Assembly: GCF_947242115.1 (NCBI RefSeq)
Contig: NC_074718.1
Location: 44,835,199 to 44,899,198 of the forward strand
Reading direction: 5' to 3'
DNA from: Biomphalaria glabrata
Lineage: Eukaryota > Mollusca > Gastropoda > Planorbidae
Length of the DNA stretch: 64,000 nucleotides
A model generated the notes under the pieces. That model was not told where the DNA came from, did no database searches, and saw nothing but the letters and a program-made list of their open reading frames with translations. A program made the position numbers and the translations under genes. How positions within the stretch are numbered: position 1 is the first letter of the stretch; every line of letters starts with the position of its first letter. This document shows, one piece after another, positions 13,001-22,925 of the stretch.

Positions 13001-16000
13001 TAACTGCATACTGAACTGTTCACTACGAGTTCTCAACTGCCACTCTTACTAACTGCATACTGAACTGTTCACTACTAGTTCTCAACTGTCACTCTTACTA
13101 ACTGCATACTGAACTGTTCACTACGAGTTCTCAACTGTCACTCTTACTAACTGCATACTGAACTGTTCACTACGAGTTCTCGACTGTCACTGTTACTAAC
13201 TGCATACTGAACTGTTCACTACGAGTTCTCAACTGTCACTCTTACTAACTGCATACTGAACTGTTCACTACGAGTTCTCAACTGTCACTCTTACTACCTG
13301 CATACTGAACTGTTCACTACAAGTTCTCAACTGTCACTCTTACTACCTGCATACTGAACTGTTCACTACGAGTTCTCAACTGTCACTGTTACTACCTGCA
13401 TACTGAACTGTTCACTACAAGTTCTCAACTGTCACTCTTACTACCTGCATACTGAACTGTTCACTACGAGTTCTCAACTGTCACTCTTACTAACTGCATA
13501 CTGAACTGTTCACTACGAGTTCTCAACTGCCACTCTTACTAACTGCATACTGAACTGTTCACTACGAGTTCTCAACTGCCACTCTTACTAACTGCATACT
13601 GAACTGTTCACTACGAGTTCTCGACTGTCACTCTTACTAACTGCATACTGAACTGTTCACTACGAGTTCTCGACTGTCACTCTTACTAACTGCATACTGA
13701 ACTGTTCACTACGAGTTCTCAACTGTCACTCTTACTAACTGCATACTGAACTGTTCACTACGAGTTCTCAACTGTCACTCTTACTAACAGCATACTGAAC
13801 TGTTCACTACGAGTTCTCAACTGTCACTCTTACTAACTGCATACTGAACTGTTCACTACGAGTTCTCGACTGTCACTCTTACTAACTGCATACTGAACTG
13901 TTCACTACAAGTTCTCAACTGTCACTCTTACTAACTGCATACTGAACTGTTCACTACGAGTTCTCAACTGTCACTCTTACTAACTGCATACTGAACTGTT
14001 CACTACGAGTTCTCGACTGTCACTCTTACTAACTGCATACTGAACTGTTCACTACGAGTTCTCAACTGCCACTCTTACTAACTGCATACTGAACTGTTCA
14101 CTACGAGTTCTCAACTGCCACTCTTACTAACTGCATACTGAACTGTTCACTACGAGTTCTCGACTGTCACTCTTACTAACTGCATACTGAACTGTTCACT
14201 ACGAGTTCTCAACTGTCACTCTTACTAACTGCATACTGAACTGTTCACTACAAGTTCTCAACTGTCACTCTTACTAACTGCATACTGAACTGTTCACTAC
14301 GAGTTCTCAACTATCACTCTTACTAACTGCATACTGAACTGTTCACTACGAGTTCTCAACTGTCACTCTTACTAACTGCATACTGAACTGTTCACTACGA
14401 GTTCTCGACTGTCACTCTTACTAACTGCATACTGAACTGTTCACTACGAGTTCTCAACTGTCACTCTTACTAACTGCATACTGAACTGTTCACTACGAGT
14501 TCTCAACTGTCACTCTTACTAACTGCATACTGAACTGTTCACTACGAGTTCTCGACTGTCACTCTTACTAACTGCATACTGAACTGTTCACTACGAGTTC
14601 TCAACTGTCACTCTTACTAACTGCATACTGAACTGTTCACTACGAGTTCTCGACTGTCACTCTTACTAACTGCATACTGAACTGTTCACTACGAGTTCTC
14701 GACTGTCACTCTTACTAACTGCATACTGAACTGTTCACTACGAGTTCTCAACTGTCACTCTTACTAACTGCATACTGAACTGTTCACTACGAGTTCTCAA
14801 CTGTCACTCTTACTAACTGCATACTGAACTGTTCACTACGAGTTCTCAACTATCACTCTTACTAACTGCATACTGAACTGTTCACTACGAGTTCTCAACT
14901 ATCACTCTTACTAACTGCATACTGAACTGTTCACTACAAGTTCTCAACTGCCACTGTTACTAACTGCATACTGAACTGTTCACTACGAGTTCTCAACTAT
15001 CACTCTTACTAACTGCATACTGAACTGTTCACTACGAGTTCTCAACTATCACTCTTACTAACTGCATACTGAACTGTTCACTACAAGTTCTCAACTGCCA
15101 CTGTTACTAACTGCATACTGAACTGTTCACTACGAGTTCTCAACTATCACTCTTACTAACTGCATACTGAACTGTTCACTACGAGTTCTCAACTGTCACT
15201 GTTACTAACTGCATACTGAACTGTTCACTACAAGTTGTCAACTGTCACTGTTACTAACTGCATACTGAACTGTTCACTACGAGTTCTCAACTGCCACTGT
15301 TACTAACTGCATACTGAACTGTTCACTACGAGTTGTCAACTGTCACTGTTACTACCTGCATACTGAACTGTTCACTACGAGTTCTCAACTATCACTCTTA
15401 CTAACTGCATACTGAACTGTTCACTACGAGTTCTCAACTATCACTCTTACTAACTGCATACTGAACTGTTCACTACGAGTTCTCAACTATCACTGTTACT
15501 ACCTGCATACTGAACTGTTCACTACGAGTTCTCAACTGTCACTCTTACTACCTGCATACTGAACTGTTCTCAACTGTCACTCTTACTAACTGCATACTGA
15601 ACTGTTCACTACAAGTTGTCAACTGTCACTCTTACTACCTGCATACTGAACTGTTCTCAACTGTCACTCTTACTAACTGCATACTGAACTGTTCACTACA
15701 AGTTCTCGACTGTCACTCTTACTAACTGCATACTGAACTGTTCACTACAAGTTCTCAACTGTCACTCTTACTAACTGCATACTGAACTGTTCACTACGAG
15801 TTCTCAACTGTCACTCTTACTAACTGCATACTGAACTGTTCACTATGAGTTCTCAACTGCCACTGTTACTAACTGCATACTGAACTGTATTTTGTAATCT
15901 AAGTTCACTCCAGCTGGTGGGTGTTGTGAATCACAATTGAATGAACACATTGACTTTATTTCCACCCACTATTCTATTGTTTACCATTGTTGTCTTTCTT

Positions 16001-19000
16001 ATCTAACATACCAATATTTGTTTGACTTTTTTTTATTTTCAGGTGTTTTTGTCAGATGACGGGATACTTCATATTTTGGCTGCCGATCACAGCTGCCTCA
16101 GCCAGATGGCACTGGCTGATTCATCGTTTGTAGACATCCTGACTTACAATGTGGTAGGAATGAATCGTGGGATGGAGTTGATTGTCTCCACCTCAGATGG
16201 CAGCCTGATCTGCTTAGGGTCAGGGATGGAGAGCTCTCTTGAAGAGAGAGTTGACTTGGAGTATAGCATACTAAGCAAGAGATTAGCCTACCCTTCAGAC
16301 ACAGCAACACACAACAATTTCTATTTCAGTCTTTTGAAGGTATTTGTAGTTGGCATCAAATTAAATCATTAACTAATTCATTTAAAGTAAATATCTAATT
16401 TTTTTTTTTTTTATTTCTTGTGAGTATATTTTTCAAATATGAACTTTAATTTGTATAAGTTGTTATGAAAGTCTATAGAACTTGTAGCTAAGACAATCTT
16501 TTATTGTGTAAAAAAAAATGTATTAATTCATTTTCTTTCCCTTTCAGCCAGTAATTCTTATTGATGAAGCAACAAAACTACTCAAAGAAGTCACTGGCAG
16601 CTTTTTAGAGTTTACTGTCAATATTTTTAACTCTTTACCAAGTCAAAAATTTCATTTAAAGGTAATTTTTGAAAGTATATTTTTACTATGATAATTAATT
16701 TTTTGTCTTTAATCATTCTGGAATCAGAAACTGAGTTAAAATGAACTGGCTATCCAAATATTGTTTAAAAAAATGTTCTACACACAATATTTGACTATTC
16801 TTTAGCTTCTCAACTCAATATCCAAATATTTGATTGGCTATTTGTTGCTTTTTGGATTGACAAATGAATATAAGTAGTTTTGAGCATTGAGTGGGTTATT
16901 TGCACTAGACAGCAAAACCAATTATAACTAAAGCTACATCAGATCTGGATGAAGTGATGGGCTCCTATCCATTAGGGTAGAACAGAAAGATTTTAAAACT
17001 ATTTTATCCCACTTTCAGTCTGGTTGTTTCAATTTTGATTTACCTGAAGACTGGGACTTTTAAAGACGACCCTGAATCCACCCAACTCTAAAACATTAGT
17101 TGTCATCATCTGCCCTTTAGATCCCAAGGTCTGAAAGGGAACTTTACTTTTTTTTGGAGTATTTTCCCTTGTCATTGACTTACAAGTATGTTTATGGCCT
17201 GTTGCATATTGAGTACATCATTTTGAATAGAATAAGTCATTACATAGACAATATGTCACTGAGATGTTCTCATTATATTATCAATTATGATGTAATAACA
17301 ACACTGATGTTTCAGTTACAACTCCATATGACAAGAAAGTGAAAAAACTAACAGGAGACTTTAATACACACTAATAACATACTTGAGAAAAACATGTGAA
17401 CGCACTGAACAGTAGAACAAGGGAGACTACAAGAAAACCAACTTACACACAACATGCATAAACATAAATACACATATAAATGTAACAGTTCTCTTTTCAC
17501 ATCATGTCTCTCAGTTCCTTGAGGAATGCTGTCTTTGCTAAAGATCTTTCAGTCTGGACACATTGATTTAGATCTAGAATTGAAAGTTAAACATCTTTTA
17601 TTCATTATGTTATAGACTTCTATTGTTGCAGAATTCAATCCTCATTTTAGGCAGAATGTATCCTGTTGTGGTTACATTCATGTAGTATATTCACATACTA
17701 TATACACAATGATAGATTTTAGCAGATAGGAGTGTGTGGCTGAGAGGCTGCTTGGCTACGGCCTGGCCTTCTAACACAATGATAGATTTTAGCAGATAGG
17801 AGCAGAGTTTTATTTGCTGTCCACTTAAAGGCAGCATGGAAACCTTCTCCCAGATACCCTACGCCCAACAGATCCACAAAAGAGATTGGACCATAGTGCA
17901 CTAAACTTTATGACATATAGTGATAAAATAAACAGCCTTGTGACATATAGTGATGAAATAAACAGCCTTGTGACATATAGTGATGAAATAAACGGCCTTG
18001 TGACATAGTGATAAAAGAAACAGCCTTGTGAAATATAGTGATAAAAGAAACAGCCTTGTGAAATATAGTGATAAAAGAAACAGCCTTGTGACATATAGTG
18101 ATAAAAGAAACAGCCTTGTGAAATATAGTGATAAAAGAAACAGCCTTGTGACATATATTGATAAAAGAAACAGCCTAGTGACATATAGGGATCAAACAAA
18201 CAGCCTTGTGACATATAGTCTGTGGATGCAATAAAAGATACTAATCTTTTATATGATTATATTAACATTTTAAAGTTACTTAAATTGAAGATCTTTAAAT
18301 AATAAGACAAAAGAAGCTTAAAAAAAATGACCTAATATCCTCAGGTTTATCTGGGAAGCCATCTGGTTCACACAGTGGACCAAGTGTCCGGTGACAATAG
18401 TCCATTAAGTATCAACATACGAACCCCTGAGCAACCTGGCCAGGCACACATTGTAGTGGCTGTTTATGACCAGTTTGGATTTGTGTACACTGACTCGATA
18501 TTTCTAAAGTAAGTTTGTGCATTAAGTAGTGGACTAAGCTCTATGTACTACAGATTTTAACCCTTTGAACGCTTTCCCTTTAAGCTCCCATTCAATAGGA
18601 TTCATGACAAACAAACTCACAACTCAACTAAATATTCATTCAAGTGCAATTAATTATGATTTAAATTTACTTGTGCACATATTTTAGTGGCTGTTTATGA
18701 CCAGTTTGGATTTGTGTACGCTGACTCGATATTTCTAAAGTAAGTTTGTGCATTAAGTAGTGGACTAAGCTCTAAGTACTACAGATTTTAACCCTTTCAA
18801 CTCTTACCCTTTAAGCTCCCATTCCATTGGATTCATGACTCACAACTCAACTAAATATTCATTCAAGTGCAATTATTTATGATTTAAATTTACTTGTGCA
18901 CATATTTTAGATTGTTCAGCTGATCATGACTGAAATAACAATAATAATAATAATAATCTTTATTATCCATTAGGAAATTTGTTTTACAAATAGTTTTCCA

Positions 19001-20038
19001 CTCATTTTAGTTATAATTGTCAAAAGTTATAAAAAACCATGCCCTAAATTTTCAAAGAGCTTGTTCTAAAATGTATTGGAAATCAGTAGCAACCATTATA
19101 TTAATTGAATGTGTTATTTAATAGGTTTTAAGTTTTAATGTACTTCTTGATACTGTCTATCTATTCAGCAAATATTAAAAATAAGTTGTGTAAGATTGAA
19201 AAGGAGAATTTATAAATTCATAACTTAAGATTTGAATTTGAGTTGATTATGGCCTTCACATTGACCTCTTTGATTCTGGCCTTCTGGTGAATCTTTGAAT
19301 CAAGACTTGTCATGGCCTATATAGAAAATAATGTGAGATATGCTAGAAACTGTAAACAACCAATTAATCAAGGCATACCAATCCTTGTAAACATATGTTG
19401 TTGAGCTGAAATTTATTAAGAAAATACAATATTGAATGGATTAAGGGTATATGGATAGAAAACCAGGAATTATTTTTTTTGTTGCATTTCTCTGATCCTG
19501 TAGTTGTGGGGCTATCTATTAAAATAGTTAATTGTGAGACTAACAGATACGTAATGAAACAAAAAATTTACTAATTTCTCAGCCATTTTCAGATACATGT
19601 TAAATGAATTGTGAATATCATACTAAGTTTAAAGAAAAACATAAAGATAAAGGTACATTTCTTATTCCATATGCTAGAACAAATTTGTACAAATACTCCT
19701 TGTTCCCTAGTGCTTTTTAGAGCATGGAATGAGTTGCCTGAGTCAGTCAGGAAAACCAATGACTTGGCAGAGTTGATCAACATGCATGACTAGATTGACC
19801 TAGGGACATAAGTAGGATGTTTTTGAAGTCATGTCTGTATTTTATAAGATAAGATTATTTCTGCTTATAATTTTGAAACACTTTCTGTCTCCTCTCCAGG
19901 TTCAACCAGTTAATACTTCTAGATCTCCAGTGGCTTGTTTTAGCCCCATTTATTGCTATGATCATTATTTTACTGGTCAATCACGGATTTCCTGCCAAGG
20001 ATCTTTTACCTGTAACTTTCCCTTCAAAATCAAAATAA
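1073..20038 (+). CDS. DEX1-like FG-GAP repeat membrane protein, 3' twelve exons
   Basis: Exons: 1073-1298, 1676-1783, 2094-2183, 3462-3571, 3864-4038, 4556-4720, 5857-6056, 6399-6525, 16043-16339, 16548-16661, 18345-18508, 19900-20038 (stop TAA). All junctions are GT-AG and keep phase, giving about 637 residues; the N-terminal exon(s) and signal peptide are outside the window. Calcium-binding FG-GAP-type loops recur: DIDGDGGLDIV, DIDGDGILDLLF, DIDGNFGPPEI, DLNDDGDLELVV and NIDYDNYLDVVV, as in beta-propeller (integrin-alpha-like) folds. The order and wording match plant DEFECTIVE IN EXINE FORMATION 1: an RKLWQTDISS start, a VHSSALQFDIDGDG junction, a later ELIVSTSDGSLICL block, and a C-terminal transmembrane helix (WLVLAPFIAMIIILLV) with a short basic tail. 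It is probably a type I membrane protein of the secretory pathway or cell surface. Its animal role is not established. The intron after exon 8 is 9.5 kb, mostly satellite. Confidence 0.85.
1535..1606 (+). repeat. SINE fragment, family C (tRNA-derived head)
   Basis: The piece GATGGCTTTCTGGTCATGCG plus a GGTTCCAGG B-box-like end matches the head of the better copies at 43613-43806 and 47679-47830. Only the tRNA-related head is preserved here, within an intron. Confidence 0.5.
1905..1999. repeat. 18-bp minisatellite, about 5 copies
   Basis: Unit TTACTTCAGTCTGTATTG is repeated head to tail about 5.3 times with one A/G variant, in the intron between exons 2 and 3 of the DEX1-like gene. Confidence 0.9.
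2749..3331. repeat. GC-richer insert flanked by diverged direct repeats
   Basis: About 80-90 bp at 2749-2842 recur in the same orientation at 3253-3331 (shared GATAGG, AAAGTGCTATTGTAA, GAAAAATAT and TGCC blocks). Between them lies about 400 bp of clearly higher GC content than the surrounding intron. It is either a local duplication or an old inserted element; I do not recognise the family. Confidence 0.45.
5147..5656 (+). mobile_element. LINE family A 3' fragment (reverse transcriptase C-terminus)
   Basis: A 5'-truncated non-LTR retrotransposon. An open stretch at 5167-5601 encodes the region after the RT active site: RPIIEYASSVWDPSTQ, then QNRAVRFITNEYSHL, and FFPSAIRAWNGLPE near the end. 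This wording is typical of CR1/Jockey-type LINEs. The 3' end carries TTTTTTGAAGTAACGTCTG and a TATAAGATAAGAT tail, the family hallmark seen throughout this window. It lies in an intron of the DEX1-like gene in sense orientation. Confidence 0.85.
6190..6375. repeat. Degenerate tandem repeat, about 25 bp
   Basis: Six to seven imperfect repeats of TTCAACATGACATCATTGTG fill most of the intron between exons 7 and 8 of the DEX1-like gene, stopping just before the acceptor at 6398. Confidence 0.6.
6578..6866 (+). mobile_element. SINE family A (tRNA-derived), with target-site duplication
   Basis: The head GTGGCTGAGGGATTAATCGC (A-box-like) and GGGTTCAAAT (B-box) is followed by the body with CCACAG/AAACAGAT and the CTGAAA...AACTTTTAACTTTTT tail common to the other copies. 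Flanks look duplicated: GTAGTATGATA before and TAGTAGGATA after. It sits at the start of the 9.5 kb intron. Confidence 0.75.
7167..7766. mobile_element. Foldback element with 98-bp inverted repeats enclosing a LINE A tail
   Basis: The left arm 7167-7264 and right arm 7669-7766 are nearly perfect reverse complements: GTCACATCTTTCCTATTATA at the left start is mirrored by the right end, and GTTCAGTTCTAGTTAACGAA faces TTCGTTAACTAGAACTGAAC. Only a few mismatches are visible. The 404-bp centre holds a 3' LINE A fragment (7265-7531, same TATAAGATAAG tail) and about 140 bp of other sequence. No transposase is present, so it is either a MITE-like foldback element or an inverted duplication. Confidence 0.75.
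7797..8061 (+). mobile_element. LINE family B 3' end with 10-bp target-site duplication
   Basis: A short non-LTR 3' end. Reading frames give KLKIGTSEICPCGVSP, LLQNCSLYQEA, then HWPQITPIERKLYEELPDLE and ISCIGLVI, the C-terminal zinc-knuckle-like tail that follows the RNase H region of I/Jockey-like LINEs. It ends in a GAA-rich tail. The same 10 bases (CTTGACCAGA) flank it at 7787-7796 and 8062-8071. A frameshift lies between the CPCG and LLQN parts. Confidence 0.7.
8250..15888. repeat. 49-bp satellite array, about 156 copies, with higher-order duplication
   Basis: The unit, read from ACTGTCACTCTTACTAACTG through CATACTGAACTGTTCACTAC to GAGTTCTCA, is exactly 49 bp. About 156 copies run without interruption inside one intron. 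Variants sit at a few fixed unit positions (GTCACTC/GTCACTG, TCTCAA/TCTCGA/TCTCCA, ACGAG/ACAAG). Rare variants recur at an offset of 2,842 bp (58 units): ACAAGTGCTC at 8811 and 11653, TACTAGTTCT at 10231 and 13073, and ACTAACAGCA at 10941 and 13783. About 8.73-11.57 kb was therefore duplicated as a block to about 11.57-14.41 kb. Two shortened units (33 bp) lie near 15565 and 15650. No long frame exists, because 49 is not a multiple of three. Confidence 0.97.
16920..17155 (+). repeat. Degenerate SINE family A body
   Basis: The section GAAGACTGGGACTTTTAAAG ... CCACCCAACTCTAA ... CATCATCTGCCCTTTAGATC followed by AAGGTCTGAAAGGGAACTTT matches the body and tail of the SINE A copies. The upstream part (AACAGAAAGATTTTAAAA) also matches 21070-21115. 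Confidence 0.6.
17731..17895 (+). repeat. Degenerate SINE family B, interrupted
   Basis: A head-like GTGTGGCTGAGAGGCTGCTT and a body with GGCAGCATGGAAACCTTCTC and CACAAAAGAGATTGGACCAT match copies at 43206-43375 and, in reverse, 56345-56575. A short duplicated piece (ACACAATGATAGATTTTAGC, at about 17706 and 17776) interrupts it. Confidence 0.5.
17905..18218. repeat. 30-bp minisatellite, about 10 copies
   Basis: Unit GTGAAATATAGTGATAAAAG plus AAACAGCCTT is repeated head to tail. Because 30 is a multiple of three, both strands stay open here (repetitive YHYISQGCFF on minus and KRNSLVKYSD on plus). These frames are products of the period, not genes. It ends about 125 bp before exon 11 of the DEX1-like gene. 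Confidence 0.9.
18454..18910 (+). repeat. 231-bp tandem duplication including the 3' end of a coding exon
   Basis: Copy 1 is about 18454-18684, copy 2 about 18685-18910. Copy 2 repeats the last 55 bases of exon 11 of the DEX1-like gene (TGGCTGTTTATGACCAGTTT onward), its GTAAGT donor and about 170 bp of intron. Divergence is low (TACACTGAC versus TACGCTGAC; one 7-bp loss). Copy 2 is preceded by CACATATTTTAG, which could act as a splice acceptor. Confidence 0.85.
19624..19857 (+). mobile_element. LINE family A 3' fragment just before the last exon
   Basis: A 5'-truncated copy with GATAAAGGTACATTTCTTAT, AGAGCATGGAATGAGTTGCC and the TATTTTATAAGATAAGATTA tail. It ends about 40 bp before the final acceptor of the DEX1-like gene (19898-19899), leaving a short host intron segment for the branch point and pyrimidine tract. 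Confidence 0.75.
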
Positions 20039-20575
20039 TGTTTTATTGTCATTTTAGACATCTTAGAAAATACTTTTAGCAAAATCTATTTTTAAATATT
20101 AAAAAATGTATGTATCATTGTATGAAGATAATATGAGAAGTGTATGTTAGTAGTATAAGTGGTTTATGCTGTATGTAAGGTCACTTTTCATTGTTTCATA
20201 CTTTCCATATAATTGAAGAGTTGCCATTCCTTGTCATTTTGAGAATGTGAAGTTTATTTGTAATTGATGTATTCGATATTTGATTGGTGTACTGACAATG
20301 AATGAAAGTTTATATTTTTTTATGTGATAATTTATTAAATATGCTAATGCATGAAAATTGATTATGTTTTATATGTCTGCATTTTAGTATGTCCTTTATT
20401 ATATGGTTTTGTTTCTTTTGTGTGTGTGAAATTCTGTTTTTAATTAAACTTTAAACCTTGTCATTTTTAGGTTTTTTCATTTCTTAATTAGAATTCAAAC
20501 AAAAGTTTTAGATCTATTAAATTCATTTTCTTTTCAAAACTTTTTATAAAATGCCCTCCAGAAAATGAAAATTAA
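20039..20575 (+). other. Probable 3' UTR of the DEX1-like gene
   Basis: AT-rich DNA directly after the stop codon with no repeat that I recognise. Candidate polyadenylation signals are ATTAAA variants near 20334 and 20443. The 3' end cannot be fixed from sequence alone. Confidence 0.45.
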
Positions 20576-21015
20576 TTTCTTCCCTTGTGCCAATAGAACA
20601 TGGAACAAAGATCTAGGTTACCTGAATCAGCCAAGAAAACACATGGCTTAGTACAGTTTAAGTCTAATTAACATGCACAACTAGATTGATGCATGAATAC
20701 AAAAGCTATGATTATGATACTTGCACGAACAGGTATTCCCAGCATCTTTACAGACCTCAGACAACATCGCTTGCGCTGGCTTGGACATGTTCGCCTGATA
20801 GAGGACAAACGCATCCCGAAAGTCATCCTCTACGGACAACTCGCGACTGGCTCAAGAAAAACTGGTCGCCCCCACCTCCGTTACATAGATGTAATAAAAC
20901 GGGACCTCAAATCAGTGAACATCAATACTGACCATTGGGAAGACATAGCTCTAGACCTCACCAGATGGAGAGAGACAATGACCAAGAAAGCTATGGATAG
21001 CGAAAGAGCATGAGC
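20575..21015 (+). mobile_element. Two adjoining LINE relics (family A, then an RTE-like C-terminus)
   Basis: 20575-20695 is an old LINE A 3' piece (GCCAATAGAACATGGAACAA, AACATGCACAACTAGATTG). It is followed by 20696-21015, which encodes the C-terminal domain seen after the RT in another LINE group: QHRLRWLGHVRLIEDKRIPK, then GRPHLRYIDVIKRDLKS and WRETMTKKAMDSERA. The frame stays open over about 105 codons, but the RT itself is missing. Confidence 0.7.
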
Positions 21016-21049
21016 CTCAGCCCTGGAAGAAAAACAGAATTACATAAGA

Positions 21050-21130
21050 TCTGAACGAAGTGGTCGTCTCCTTTCCATTAGGACTAAAACAGAAAGATTT
21101 TAAAAAATCCTTTATCCCACTATCGGTCAG
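21050..21130 (+). repeat. Repeat piece shared with 16945-17020
   Basis: TCTGAACGAAGTGGTCGTCT, CCTTTCCATTAGG and AACAGAAAGATTTTAAAAAA closely follow the order seen at 16945-17010. It is a fragment of a dispersed element; family not recognised. Confidence 0.45.
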
Positions 21131-21654
21131 AGTGTTACAAGATCAGCTGTCGTCATCGAGAATTACATAGAATTCAAACTCATAAAGCGCTGGTTGTGAA
21201 TGTGTGTGAGTGAATGTTGTTCGAATCTTTTCACCCATATTGTTTTTGTAACGTAGTTAGGCTGAGGTTGTCAAATTGTAGTCAAACTGAATTTACATTT
21301 GATTGGATCAATACAATTATCTTAAATGTTTGTGAATGTAAAATCGTAAAAAAATAGAGGAGTACCAACAATGGAAAGATAGGAAATTATGGCCATCCTC
21401 CTCTTTGTTGTTCAACAACCACGTGACTTAGAGTTTAAGTAGGTCAGAAATCCCGAACAACCTCATTAGTTTAATTTCTATAACTTTCTTTTTTGTATTT
21501 CACTGTCTTAAGTGGTATTTATTGTTCTATGCAAACAGAGCTGGACTTCAACAAACAAGACACTATTTGACTCAGGTGGCAATAAAATACTTCATTTAAA
21601 TAAATAACTGTTGAGCACTGCATTAACAATAGATGTCAATTTGAAAAAAAAATC

Positions 21655-22000
21655 TGTATATATAATTCTCTACGTCGTCCAACCATGCGGGACAAGATGC
21701 ACGCGCTCCGACTCTCTACCCTTGATAGAAAGGTCATGGAAAGGTAACTCTTATTTCTGAGAGTCGGACTAGAGTTATCCCACGTAACTTTCGCGGCGAC
21801 AGAGAGCACGGGTCAGAAAAAAAAAAAAGAGGGTGGTGGGGTGGAGAGAACAAGTAATTTTCTCTATAAATACAAGTCTACGTCGCCCAACCACCAACCC
21901 CATTTGGACAACTGTCTTTCAGGAAGCGTTCACCCGTCACTAAATAGCGGCATATGCTACGCCGCGTGTCGGCTCGTTAGAATTAAATGCTTTCTACCAA
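21655..22000 (+). repeat. Unclassified dispersed repeat, terminus TATATAATTCTCTACGTCG
   Basis: The end TATATATAATTCTCTACGTC and the inner block GACTAGAGTTATCCCACG are found, reverse-complemented, at about 35215-35310 and 48325-48412. A second start-like piece (AAGTCTACGTCGCCCAACC) follows at about 21871. The segment at about 21936-21972 (CACTAAATAGCGGCATATGC, TACGCCG) matches, in reverse, the DNA flanking the hAT element at 33783-34921. Possibly a Helitron-like or other DNA-element end; not proven. Confidence 0.5.
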
Positions 22001-22531
22001 TAAGTAACTTCTGGATCATTCAAGTTGTTAGCCCCTTCAATCCTGGAACTAACAATAGGCTCAATTGGTTGTGCTTTCAACAACCAAAAGTAGCATTTTT
22101 TTTTAGGTAGGCAATTTGGGTTCTGATCAGTACACTGTGGTTCAAAGAACATCAGCAAGATCCTTTAGAATGTATGGAGCCAGAAATATTTGAGTTTGCC
22201 TTAATTAAAAGATGTCTGCAGTTTTCAGTTTTGGTTTAAAATGTTGAAATGTGTTAAAAACAAAATACACATGAAAACAAAGTCACTTTGTCCTAAAACT
22301 TTTTATTCTCAGGTAACTGAAGTGACACTTCATGGTACCTAATCATTTAAACCTACATCAAACAGTCAGACACAAGTTAAAAACTTTATACAAGTTAAAA
22401 AACAAAATGATTGGTTGTTATCACAAGTCTTTTTATGACACAAGTTGCAGATATTAAAATTAGCATCCACTAGCAGACTTAAGCTTTTTTTTTCAAATAA
22501 AAAAAAATGCTTCTAGAGTGATTTTCTAGTT

Positions 22532-22647
22532 CAGTGTTTCCCAAAATCTTCGCTTATGGAGATGAATTCACATGGTGGCCTACTAGTTAATAATTCCAGT
22601 AGTGGAACAACTATTCAGGCCTCTGCCTAACAGTTTGGGAAACACTG
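22532..22647. mobile_element. hAT-type MITE, 116 bp, with 8-bp target duplication
   Basis: The ends are inverted: CAGTGTTTCCCAAAAT at the left and AGTTTGGGAAACACTG at the right. The flanks TTCTAGTT (22524-22531) and CTCTAGTT (22648-22655) match at 7 of 8 positions. The CAGTG terminus and 8-bp duplication are typical of the hAT superfamily. It has no coding capacity. Confidence 0.75.
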
Positions 22648-22764
22648 CTCTAGTTGGATGAGGTGATTGTGAAATACTTAGACACAATTGTGAACCTGAT
22701 TGTAAACACATTGGCTTTAAAAAAAAATATGTTATTTCATGTCTTGCACACACACAAAATCAAG

Positions 22765-22795
22765 AAAGAAAAAAAAAAAAAAAGGGGGGGGGGTT
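22765..22795. repeat. Poly-A/poly-G tract
   Basis: A run of about 16 A is followed by nine or more G. It is simple sequence in the intergenic interval between the convergent DEX1-like and EXD1-like genes. Confidence 0.9.
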
Positions 22796-22925
22796 TGAAT
22801 AAATTAATTTTGATCATTATATCTAGTTCAATTGCATCTTGAGAAGCAGAGTACGTTAATTACATTCAAATGTGTTATAAAAAAATGAGTTAACATATAC
22901 ATCAAATTTTTTTTTACAGTACTCA

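Noticed and set aside
8250-15888. CRISPR-like array
   Set aside because: Units follow one another directly with no variable spacers, the context is a eukaryotic intron, and no cas-like gene is near.
16098-16310. Minus-strand frame opposite DEX1-like exon 9
   Set aside because: Shadow of a coding exon with clear FG-GAP content on the plus strand.
17825-18234. Repetitive open frames (YHYISQGCFF and KRNSLVKYSD types)
   Set aside because: Generated by the 30-bp minisatellite; no coding support.
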